The notes below the pieces were generated by a model, which was not told the origin of the DNA, did not search any database, and saw nothing but the letters and a program-made list of their open reading frames with translations. Positions 1 to 5,998 of a stretch of 12,713 bases of DNA are shown here, in pieces; positions within the stretch are counted from its first letter, which is position 1, and each line of letters opens with the position of its first letter. The stretch comes from a bacterium. GTDB taxonomy: Bacteria; Chlamydiota; Chlamydiia; Chlamydiales; 2-12-FULL-49-11. Made by a program: the position numbers and the translations under genes. Location of the stretch: the NCBI GenBank assembly GCA_022600215.1, contig JAHZKV010000127.1, positions 1-12,713 on the forward strand, in the 5' to 3' direction.

Positions 1-558
1 ATGATTTGTTTAGTAGATAGCCCAAGAAAATCTACTCCTTACAACAAAACCTACACAGTGAAATATTTAGGGAATGTGGTAGAGGGACAAATAGTACGTT
101 ACTTAAATGTAAAAATTGATGTGATGAAAAAAGCTGCTATTGCATCATTGAAAGATAATACTCCTGTATGGTTTGGTTGCGATGTGGGAAAATACTTACA
201 TAGAGACATTGGAATTATGGACACAGAGTTTTTTGAGTATGAACACCTTTATGATACTACCTTTGGCCTTGATAAGGCAGGGCGCATGGACTATGGCGAG
301 AGTCAGATGACCCACGCTATGCTCTTCACTGGAGTAAATTTGGTAAATGGAAAACCTACTAAATGGCGCGTAGAAAATAGTTGGGGTAAAAAAAGCGGTG
401 ACAAAGGCTATTTAATCATGTCTGATGAGTGGTTTGATGAGTATATGTTTGAAATTGCTATTCATAAGAAGTATGTAACAAAAGCGCTAGCGGATGCATA
501 TAAAAAGCAGCCCCTAGAGCTTGATCCGTGGGATCCACTTGGTGCGCTGGCTCATTAG
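1..558 (+). CDS. pepC: Bleomycin hydrolase-type cysteine aminopeptidase (peptidase C1B), 3' part only
   Basis: This is the C-terminal 185 residues of a papain-fold aminopeptidase that trims N-terminal residues from peptides in the cytoplasm. Two of the three catalytic residues are visible: His105 in THAMLFTG and Asn126 in ENSWG. The active-site Cys lies upstream, outside the window. The C-terminus KQPLELDPWDPLGALAH matches the family's characteristic tail, which reaches back into the active-site cleft and gives aminopeptidase specificity. Family members are about 440-450 aa, so the ATG at position 1 is very probably an internal Met and the gene continues 5' of the window. It ends only 8 bp before the convergent glycosidase gene, and no terminator hairpin is visible between them. 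The family call is firm; the choice of symbol is by analogy with lactococcal PepC. Confidence 0.9.
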   Translation: MICLVDSPRKSTPYNKTYTVKYLGNVVEGQIVRYLNVKIDVMKKAAIASLKDNTPVWFGCDVGKYLHRDIGIMDTEFFEYEHLYDTTFGLDKAGRMDYGESQMTHAMLFTGVNLVNGKPTKWRVENSWGKKSGDKGYLIMSDEWFDEYMFEIAIHKKYVTKALADAYKKQPLELDPWDPLGALAH

Positions 559-566
559 TCCTTGCT

Positions 567-2570
567 TTATTGAAAGAATGACCAATGTCTCCTCTCTGCA
601 GGCTTTAGATCTCTTTTTTTAAAGATATTTACCCGATGGTAGAATGATTTACTGCTGTCGGGATAAAAAAGAAGCTTTTGCTCCCTGTATAAGATCTCAT
701 ACCTTCCCGCAGAAGTTTGCAATTCGAACCCTTTTCCAAAATGGATAGTGGGTAAGAAGATCTCCAATGGTGCATCCATTTTTGGATCATGGGTAAAGCA
801 GCAAGAAAAATGTGCCTCATTAGAAGAGAAGGAGTAGCTTGTACACTCTCCAGGAGTTTTAATAGGGTATGGACGTACAATGGCCTCTTTTGCCCGAATT
901 CCTGAGTAGGGATCCCCAATCTTTTTGATTTGGTCAGGGCTAAAAATAGAAAAATCCTCATTATTCCACAAATCCCCTTTTTCATTAGAGTTTACGGCAG
1001 TATAATTCCAAATAATAGAGGAAACAAGAGTATCCTCCACCGCTTTAAAGGATCGCTCCAGCCCCTCCTTTTGCTTTTGAAAATTCCCGTTTTCATACGC
1101 CTTTTTTCTATGGAGATCAAAAGGGATACCAAATTCACTCAGTAGAAAAGGAACCTTTCCAAGCTTTTTATGTACTTTTCGCAATAATCTCCCTATTTGC
1201 ATACTCAAATTCTTTTGCACAAAATGAGGCAGCGTCACCTTTACTTTCTGCGTGATCATGTCAACGGCAATAAAGCTCCATACCTTCCTCATGGAAATAA
1301 CAAAGGCATCATACCAATGACCGGAAAAGCCTATTTTAAAGGTCTTTTCCTCTATTTTAGGGATTTTATGAGAGGTGGCATGCTCGATAAAAGCTATCTT
1401 ATTAGGAGAGATCTTGTGGATTGCGCTGCAGACCTTTTCAATAAAGGGAACGTAGAAATCTTCATTTGCACGATGGGTAGAAAAATAGTGCTTTCGAAAA
1501 ATAGCAGGCTTTCCATCTCTCTCATAGCCCCATACACCCAGCTTTTTCCATATGCAAGAGCCATCTTTCCATGCACTCACCCCTTTTGGATCAAAGATCT
1601 TTTTCTTGGTAGCCTTAAGGCTGAAAAGCTTTTTCTCAAAAATTTCCACTTCTTGTTCCTTTCCCTCCGACAAAGCAAAACTTTGCAACGGCAGTGGAGA
1701 CGGGCCTAAACGAAACAAACCATGATATTTATGCAAATCATGGCTCCCAATAAAACCAAGATGCGGTTCATTCATAATATCATAGCCAATCACATGAGAT
1801 TGTTTTTTCAATGTTTTCACGCAGATTTTTACCGCATCAATATAATGATCTTGTAAATACTCTTGGACATTTTTCCCATCAATACGAAAATCAGGAGCAA
1901 AAGCATTTCCACCAAAAAATAAGGTATACATAGTCTTCACAACATAGCGATCTGCATTGGTTGCCCAAAACAAATGCCCTAAAGGAAAGCGATCTTTATT
2001 CGTGTGGGAAATGGCTGATAAGGTCTTATCAAAGTTTTCTACCTCAAAACCAAGCTTTTCCAGCGTCCATAAAGGCGCTCCTGATCCCCCAGTAAATCTC
2101 GACCAAACATCTTGATGAAAATCAATAAGCACATAAAAATCATAGATTTTTGCAAGTGCGATAATGCTCTCTAAATAACGAAGGTATGCTTTATCATAGC
2201 TTCCTGGGGATTCCGGCGCAAGCGCTTCCCAAGGAACTACCCACCGAAGTAGATTAAAACCAAGATACTTCAATCGAGAAAAGTGCTCTTTAGCCTCTTC
2301 TAGAGAAAAGGGCGTATTGACAAAGGAAGCTGTTTTTGAGCGTTTTAAGTGATCAGCGTCGGTAAGAGGTGTTTTTCCAGCAATATTGATCCCTCGAAAG
2401 GTGATGGTTCGCCCTTTATCATCGATAAACTCCCCTGCCTCTACCTCAATCTCTTGAAGATTCCCTTTTTTCTGATAAAGTGCTTGTAAGGAGGAAAGAG
2501 TCTCCTTCCCGAAGATCCTTTCTGCTCCCAGCTCGCAAACGGTATGTCGAATATGCCTTCTATGATACAT
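567..2570 (-). CDS. GH5 glycosidase, endoglycoceramidase / fungal EGCrP (sterol beta-glucosidase)-like
   Basis: A 667-aa glycoside hydrolase of clan A, family 5. The TIM barrel opens with TFRGINIAGK (about residues 57-66). WVVPWEALAPESPGSYD (110-126) and DFHQDVWSRFTGGSGAPLW (150-168) are close to the equivalent segments of endoglycoceramidases and of fungal endoglycoceramidase-related proteins. The acid/base is Glu268 in DIMNEPH and the nucleophile is Glu479 in LLSEFGIPFD. A C-terminal beta-sandwich-like part (about 560-660) follows, starting with VRPYP. Known relatives cleave glucosylceramide, glycosphingolipid or steryl glucoside, so a host lipid substrate is likely but inferred. No signal peptide or membrane segment is seen, which implies action in the cytoplasm or export by a leaderless system. 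The gene lies 31 bp behind the DUF360 gene in the tpx unit. The ATG has only a weak AAGG very close to it, and a stop codon just upstream rules out a longer start. Confidence 0.88.
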   Translation of the reverse strand: MYHRRHIRHTVCELGAERIFGKETLSSLQALYQKKGNLQEIEVEAGEFIDDKGRTITFRGINIAGKTPLTDADHLKRSKTASFVNTPFSLEEAKEHFSRLKYLGFNLLRWVVPWEALAPESPGSYDKAYLRYLESIIALAKIYDFYVLIDFHQDVWSRFTGGSGAPLWTLEKLGFEVENFDKTLSAISHTNKDRFPLGHLFWATNADRYVVKTMYTLFFGGNAFAPDFRIDGKNVQEYLQDHYIDAVKICVKTLKKQSHVIGYDIMNEPHLGFIGSHDLHKYHGLFRLGPSPLPLQSFALSEGKEQEVEIFEKKLFSLKATKKKIFDPKGVSAWKDGSCIWKKLGVWGYERDGKPAIFRKHYFSTHRANEDFYVPFIEKVCSAIHKISPNKIAFIEHATSHKIPKIEEKTFKIGFSGHWYDAFVISMRKVWSFIAVDMITQKVKVTLPHFVQKNLSMQIGRLLRKVHKKLGKVPFLLSEFGIPFDLHRKKAYENGNFQKQKEGLERSFKAVEDTLVSSIIWNYTAVNSNEKGDLWNNEDFSIFSPDQIKKIGDPYSGIRAKEAIVRPYPIKTPGECTSYSFSSNEAHFSCCFTHDPKMDAPLEIFLPTIHFGKGFELQTSAGRYEILYREQKLLFYPDSSKSFYHRVNIFKKRDLKPAERRHWSFFQ

Positions 2571-2601
2571 ACCTTATCTGTATCAAGAATCACCTTCGAG
2601 T

Positions 2602-2952
2602 TCAATAGATATTCACGCGCCAAATAAACCGATTGGTAATCAAGCCTGTTACCCACACAGAAAAGGCTCCCCAAAATAGTGCTGAAAAAGAATGGAAATG
2701 AACACCATAAGAGAGCTCAGACGCTAAAAAGAAGGTGAAGAAATTAATCACAAGGGTAAAAAGACCAAGAGTTAAGATAGTAATTGGGAGTGTTAAAAGA
2801 GTCAATACGGGACGAATGACTGCATTAATTGCGCTTAAAACTATCGCAAAAAAGAAGGCATCGGTGCCATTTTGGATCTCAAAGCCAGGTATACAGTGAC
2901 CAATAAAAAGAACCACAGCAAAGGTAATAAAAAAACGAAAAAGTAAAAACAT
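2602..2952 (-). CDS. Small four-helix membrane protein, YvlD / DUF360 (phage holin superfamily IV-like)
   Basis: A 116-aa, very hydrophobic protein with about four membrane segments (roughly residues 3-20, 31-52, 55-77 and 87-106). The core NAVIRPVLTLLTLPITILTL (about 43-62), followed by GLFTLVIN, is the hallmark of the YvlD/DUF360 family (Pfam PF04020, 'mycobacterial 4 TMS phage holin, superfamily IV'). The family is widespread in bacteria; a role in envelope stress has been suggested for some members, but no biochemical function is known, and the holin name does not imply phage origin. The start ATG is one base beyond the tpx stop codon and has AGAGGA five bases before it, inside the end of tpx. 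It is therefore co-transcribed and probably translationally coupled with tpx. The glycosidase gene follows 31 bp downstream. Confidence 0.85.
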   Translation of the reverse strand: MFLLFRFFITFAVVLFIGHCIPGFEIQNGTDAFFFAIVLSAINAVIRPVLTLLTLPITILTLGLFTLVINFFTFFLASELSYGVHFHSFSALFWGAFSVWVTGLITNRFIWRVNIY

Positions 2953-2953
2953 C

Positions 2954-3460
2954 TTATTCCTCTAGTGCTTTTTGCAGAGCCTCAAAATCAGGCATCTGCT
3001 TTATATCGCTACATAATTCTGAATAAACTACTTTATCCCCACTGTCTAGTAAAATAATAGATCTAGCTAACAAACCATCTAATGCACCAGAAGCAATCTT
3101 TATTCCGTAATTCTTCCCAAATCCAGAGCGCGTGCGTAAATCAGAGAGAGGAACGATATTATGAAGAGAGGTTGATGCACAAAACCTTTTAAGGGCAAAT
3201 GGGAGATCTTTGGAAACTACTAAAAAATACACCGAGGGGTAGGCAATGGCTAGATCGTTAATCTTAAGAGACTCGCTGGCACATACTTCTGTATCTACTG
3301 ATGGCACCGTGGCAATAACCTTCCTTTTTCCTTGAAAGTCCCCCAATGTCTTTGTTTCCAGGTCACTTCCACAAAGAGCAAAATCAGGTGCTAGATCCCC
3401 TTTTGTTAAGAAACTACCATCTATTTGAACCTCATCTCCATCTGAAATGACATTACTCAT
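2954..3460 (-). CDS. tpx: Thiol peroxidase Tpx (atypical 2-Cys peroxiredoxin)
   Basis: A 168-aa cytoplasmic peroxidase that reduces hydrogen peroxide and alkyl/lipid hydroperoxides using thioredoxin. The family length and layout are complete. LAPDFAL (about 23-29) opens the thioredoxin-like fold. PSVDTEVC carries Thr57 and the peroxidatic Cys60, and the resolving Cys94 sits in KRFCAST, the spacing expected for Tpx rather than AhpC. The catalytic Arg is Arg133 in LLARSIILLD. The start ATG at 3458-3460 is preceded by AGGGGG at a suitable distance, and a strong sigma70-like promoter lies at 3496-3524. It is the first gene of a unit with the DUF360 protein and the GH5 glycosidase. An additional Cys30 and Cys150 are present; their role is not evident. 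Confidence 0.95.
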   Translation of the reverse strand: MSNVISDGDEVQIDGSFLTKGDLAPDFALCGSDLETKTLGDFQGKRKVIATVPSVDTEVCASESLKINDLAIAYPSVYFLVVSKDLPFALKRFCASTSLHNIVPLSDLRTRSGFGKNYGIKIASGALDGLLARSIILLDSGDKVVYSELCSDIKQMPDFEALQKALEE

Positions 3461-3495
3461 TTCGGCCCCCTAAACCTTAAGTCTTTACTAGCGTG

Positions 3496-3524
3496 ATTAT
3501 ACACGGGGAGGCCCACCCTATCAA
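3496..3524 (-). promoter_or_regulatory. Sigma70-like promoter of the tpx unit
   Basis: On the minus strand, -35 TTGATA (3519-3524) and -10 TATAAT (3496-3501) are separated by exactly 17 bases, with transcription expected to start near 3489, about 30 bases before the tpx ATG. The spacer is unusually GC-rich for this DNA and holds an imperfect dyad GGGgaGGCCcaCCC (3505-3518), which could be a regulator site. The promoter match is strong; the operator idea is inference. Confidence 0.8.
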
Positions 3525-3574
3525 TATTTTTCTTTACCTAAATGGAACATGTTTGATATCAATGACTTGCAAAT

Positions 3575-3590
3575 TAAAGTTTTAACTTTA
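3575..3590. promoter_or_regulatory. AT-rich palindrome in the divergent tpx / 196-aa gene intergenic region
   Basis: TAAAGTTTTAACTTTA is a 7-bp inverted repeat around a TT centre. It lies about 50 bp upstream of the tpx -35 box and immediately upstream of the likely -35 region of the 196-aa gene. Its size and position suit a dimeric repressor or activator site, but such palindromes also arise by chance in AT-rich DNA. Confidence 0.35.
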
Positions 3591-3619
3591 TTTTAATGTT
3601 AAGAGTATGTTAATATACT
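3591..3619 (+). promoter_or_regulatory. Weak candidate promoter of the 196-aa gene
   Basis: The -10-like TATACT (3614-3619) is a good match. The hexamer 17 bases upstream, TTTTAA (3591-3596), is a poor -35, so an activator may be needed or the assignment may be wrong. The gene's ATG follows 16 bases after the -10, which would leave a very short leader containing AAGGA. Confidence 0.35.
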
Positions 3620-3635
3620 GGTTCAAAAGGATGCT

Positions 3636-4226
3636 ATGAAAGAGAAAAAGCTTAAAAATTATCTTCTAAAGGCAGAGTATATAAGGCCTGCTGTTGCTGG
3701 ATCCAATGAGGTGCCGCTAGCCCTTAAAAGAATAATCAAGCAAAGGAAAAATAGGACGAAATATATCTTATCTCATTTACACGGAGTACCTTACAAAACG
3801 CTTAGCGCCCAAAAATTAGCACGTCTACTGAAAGGTTCCAAACTGACTGTACTATCTTTAGATGTAAGCAACTCAGGATCAATAAGCAAGAGTGAAAAAG
3901 TGGCAAAAGCAGTGAATGACATAGAAAAAAGGAAGAACCTTCACCTGCTCTACTACTCTATGATCTATTTTGCGATGAGGAAGAAGTCCACCGCCAAATG
4001 GCAGCGCCCCTATCGATATAATGCTGCTCTACGCTTAAAAAACTTCCATAAACAGCCGATAATCCGAATAAGACCTGCCTTCCAGGCAAAATTCAGCAAA
4101 ATCACCACAGACAAGGAAGATCTTCTCCATGAAGGCAAAGAGGTGTTGGAGCAAAACTGCCTGGCTATGGAGCAAGAGTACTCAGATAGAAGGAATTACA
4201 GAAATTCCACCCCCCTCCATACATAG
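3636..4226 (+). CDS. Basic 196-aa hypothetical protein, no recognised family
   Basis: I do not recognise this protein. It is rich in Lys and Arg (clusters KEKKLK at 2-7, KRIIKQRKNRTK at 31-42, MRKKSTAKWQRPYR at 114-127 and RIRP at 144-147). It has no signal peptide or convincing membrane helix, although 103-113 (HLLYYSMIYFA) is aromatic and hydrophobic. The C-terminal third is more acidic and probably helical (DKEDLLHEGKEVLEQ, 159-173). The charge pattern would fit nucleic-acid binding or a small secreted protein, but nothing decides this. The start ATG has AAGGA four bases upstream. It is transcribed divergently from tpx, is followed by a strong terminator about 90 bp downstream, and stands alone rather than in an operon. 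Confidence 0.7.
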   Translation: MKEKKLKNYLLKAEYIRPAVAGSNEVPLALKRIIKQRKNRTKYILSHLHGVPYKTLSAQKLARLLKGSKLTVLSLDVSNSGSISKSEKVAKAVNDIEKRKNLHLLYYSMIYFAMRKKSTAKWQRPYRYNAALRLKNFHKQPIIRIRPAFQAKFSKITTDKEDLLHEGKEVLEQNCLAMEQEYSDRRNYRNSTPLHT

Positions 4227-4249
4227 CCCTTCAAATCATCTTATTACTC

Positions 4250-4361
4250 TTTACTATTAATTCCTTTTTTGCTATAATTTAGATAATTATGACTGTTTTC
4301 ACTCTTTTATAGAGTGGCGGGGAGGTATATTTTAGCCCTTTATATGCCTCCCCATTTTTTT
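4250..4361 (+). ncRNA. Candidate small RNA (promoter plus about 75-nt transcript ending in the terminator)
   Basis: A free-standing promoter-like pair, TTTACT (4250-4255) and TATAAT (4273-4278) with a 17-base spacer, lies after the stop codon of the 196-aa gene. A start near 4285 would give a transcript of about 75 nt ending in the T-run after the strong hairpin. Inside it a second hairpin has stem CACTC/GAGTG (4300-4304 and 4312-4316) and a 7-nt loop, just before the terminator. No open reading frame or known RNA family is recognised. The alternative is that the hairpin simply terminates the 196-aa gene and the TATAAT is chance. Confidence 0.35.
4319..4361 (+). terminator. Strong Rho-independent terminator
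   Basis: GGGGAGG (4319-4325) pairs with CCTCCCC (4347-4353). The stem continues through one T.G wobble into ATAT/ATAT, giving about 12 bp around an 11-nt loop, and is followed by ATTTTTTT. The arrangement is oriented for plus-strand transcripts and separates the 196-aa gene from the 496/404-aa operon. Confidence 0.88.
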
Positions 4362-4433
4362 ACCCAGATTCAAAATATTTCCCTCTTTTATTAATATTTT
4401 ATTGTGATTAAATCAAGAAAACACTAGTATGTC

Positions 4434-4462
4434 TTGTAAATTTTTTAGTAATATGTTATAAT
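4434..4462 (+). promoter_or_regulatory. Sigma70-like promoter of the 496/404-aa operon
   Basis: The -35 TTGTAA (4434-4439) and -10 TATAAT (4457-4462) are 17 bases apart, giving a start near 4469 and a leader of about 26 nt. A 7-bp inverted repeat, TCTTGTA (4432-4438) and TACAAGA (4474-4480), brackets the whole promoter, with one arm overlapping the -35 and the other just past the start point. This arrangement could serve two bound repressor subunits; the regulatory reading is inference. Confidence 0.75.
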
Positions 4463-4494
4463 ATTGCTTATCATACAAGAACTAGAGGTATATT

Positions 4495-5985
4495 ATGTTT
4501 TCAGGATCAGGACCAGTAGGAGTACAAAGACCCGCAGCAGGACTCGATGCAGCACCTTTTGAGATTGACTTAGCAGCAGCAAAAGACCGCGCTTTTGGTA
4601 GAAGAAGAGCTGTTCCTATTCACCGATCTACTTGTCCCTCAAGTAGCGCTGCAGTTTCTCAAAGAGTAACGACTACCGCAGCAGCAGCTGCCGCGGCAGC
4701 ACGCCCTGCGATTGATCAAATGACGTATGATCAAGTAACGAGCAGACAAGTGGCAGTTCATTCACAGCTACAAAGAGCGGAAGCACAACTTGCTACTTTA
4801 CGAGGGATGGATTTCGGTTATTTAGAAAGTATTAACCCGAGATATGCTGTAAGATATCAGGAATACACAAGACTTTGCAATAGACTAACACAAGCTACAA
4901 TTGAAGGTGATCAAGAGAGAGTACGTGAAGTAAGAGAGCAATTAATTCCTCTATATGCTGAATTGATGGTTATGGATGAGGTAATAAAGGCTGGTAAAAC
5001 GGCTGCAGATAAATCACAATTCCCTATTTTTGCACAGATGAAGGTCGCCGATAAAACTACGGAGTTAAGAGCAACTGTCACCCGTTTGCAAGTGGAGTCA
5101 AGCAGGCTAGAGGCAAGAAGAGCTGAGTTTAAGAGAAGAGATGTTATTGCAGGAGCGGCGGAAGGTGGTACTAGAAAGCTTGCACGTGCTGTGGAAGGAG
5201 CCCTTCCAGAAAGCGGTACGGTTGCTCATACTGGCGAAGTCTCTCTTGCAGAATCTTTTTGGACCTACCGACTATGGGCTCCAATCTTTCTAGAGAAGAA
5301 TAAGAGTGATGAGCGCACTCCTCTGGAGACTTTAGGTTTGATTGTGCGAGCGATTTTTTTATCCACTATAGCACTTATCTCTGACGCAATTGCTATGTTC
5401 GCAGATGAGACTATAAGAAGTCTATTGTGGAAGCAAATTGTAAGTGGAACGGTTGCGAAGTTTGCTAATAATGCAGTAGATCAAGCGCTAAATGAGCGTA
5501 ATATGGATAAGCTTGTCGGTTTTGCTACCACTGCACTAGAGAGAGTTGGAATGAAGATTACTGTAGAAGCTGTTACGATACTTCAAGATCCTACTCTTCA
5601 CAAAGCTATAGTAAAATTTGCTAAAGACTTCCTTGAAAATCAAGACTTTCAAAGAGGCTTAGGAAGTGTTCTCACAGGGAGACCATTAAGAAAAGCGGTA
5701 AGCAAAGCTATTGGCCATGCAGCAGGAGATGGATTAGGCGCGCTCAGAGCGATTGTTGGAGATAAAAAATTACTCGCCCTTGTCGTAGAGTTTGTTTCAA
5801 GATCCATTGAAGGTGTTACCACTAGAGGAGCAGATGCAGCCAAAGGATACGTTAAAAAAGCTGCGGCTAGCGCTACGCCAGTAAGATGGGGTAGAGCTCT
5901 GTGGGGAGCTACTTTCGGTGGTGGTGGTGGCAGTGGTGAGGTTCATCAACCAGGTCCAGATGGATTTACCGTAGTAGATGAGTAA
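4495..5985 (+). CDS. 496-aa Ala-rich hypothetical protein with coiled coil and one hydrophobic segment
   Basis: I do not recognise this family. Seen in order: a low-complexity N-terminus rich in Gly, Ala, Ser and Arg with an eight-Ala run (62-69); a long charged helical, probably coiled-coil region (about 80-215); a linker; one hydrophobic stretch (about 280-303, LGLIVRAIFLSTIALISDAI); a helical C-terminal region (305-460) with recurring units such as LQDPTLHKAIVKFAKDFL and VGDKKLLALVVEFVSRSI; and a Gly-rich tail (475-481) ending FTVVDE. There is no cleavable signal peptide. The disordered N-terminus suits a type III secretion signal, and the whole suits an inclusion- or membrane-associated protein, but that is inference. 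The ATG has AGAGG six bases upstream and its own promoter. The 404-aa gene follows after 13 bp in the same transcript and shares the repeat motif. Confidence 0.8.
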   Translation: MFSGSGPVGVQRPAAGLDAAPFEIDLAAAKDRAFGRRRAVPIHRSTCPSSSAAVSQRVTTTAAAAAAAARPAIDQMTYDQVTSRQVAVHSQLQRAEAQLATLRGMDFGYLESINPRYAVRYQEYTRLCNRLTQATIEGDQERVREVREQLIPLYAELMVMDEVIKAGKTAADKSQFPIFAQMKVADKTTELRATVTRLQVESSRLEARRAEFKRRDVIAGAAEGGTRKLARAVEGALPESGTVAHTGEVSLAESFWTYRLWAPIFLEKNKSDERTPLETLGLIVRAIFLSTIALISDAIAMFADETIRSLLWKQIVSGTVAKFANNAVDQALNERNMDKLVGFATTALERVGMKITVEAVTILQDPTLHKAIVKFAKDFLENQDFQRGLGSVLTGRPLRKAVSKAIGHAAGDGLGALRAIVGDKKLLALVVEFVSRSIEGVTTRGADAAKGYVKKAAASATPVRWGRALWGATFGGGGGSGEVHQPGPDGFTVVDE

Positions 5986-5998
5986 TTAGGGAATAAAA

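Larger units (their letters stand above)
4227..4494. other. 268-bp intergenic region with terminator, possible small RNA and a promoter
   Basis: This stretch holds no reading frame of note. It contains a TTTACT-N17-TATAAT box (4250-4278), a small hairpin (4300-4316) and a strong terminator hairpin (4319-4361). An 11-bp palindrome TGATTAAATCA (4405-4415) and the promoter of the following operon (4434-4462) come next. Between 4362 and 4404 I see only AT-rich sequence. Confidence 0.7.

Noticed and set aside
1..3. ATG at the first base as the true start of the cysteine peptidase
   Set aside because: The family is about 440-450 aa and the catalytic Cys is missing, so this is an internal Met at the cut edge of the window.
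930..1709. Plus-strand open frames opposite the GH5 gene (930-1145, 1197-1709)
   Set aside because: They are antisense to a gene with clear catalytic motifs, have no Shine-Dalgarno and give no recognisable protein.
2441..2674. 77-codon minus-strand frame bridging the DUF360 and GH5 genes
   Set aside because: It overlaps both genes out of frame, and the GH5 start has a stop codon directly upstream. I considered a frameshifted N-terminal extension of the glycosidase, but the peptide has no family similarity.
2602..2952. Phage holin or prophage remnant
   Set aside because: The family name contains 'holin', but the gene sits in a chromosomal tpx unit and no other phage gene is present.
4672..4704. 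Ala-codon run as a functional tandem repeat
   Set aside because: The codons vary (gca, gct, gcc, gcg), so it is a low-complexity protein run rather than a DNA repeat array.
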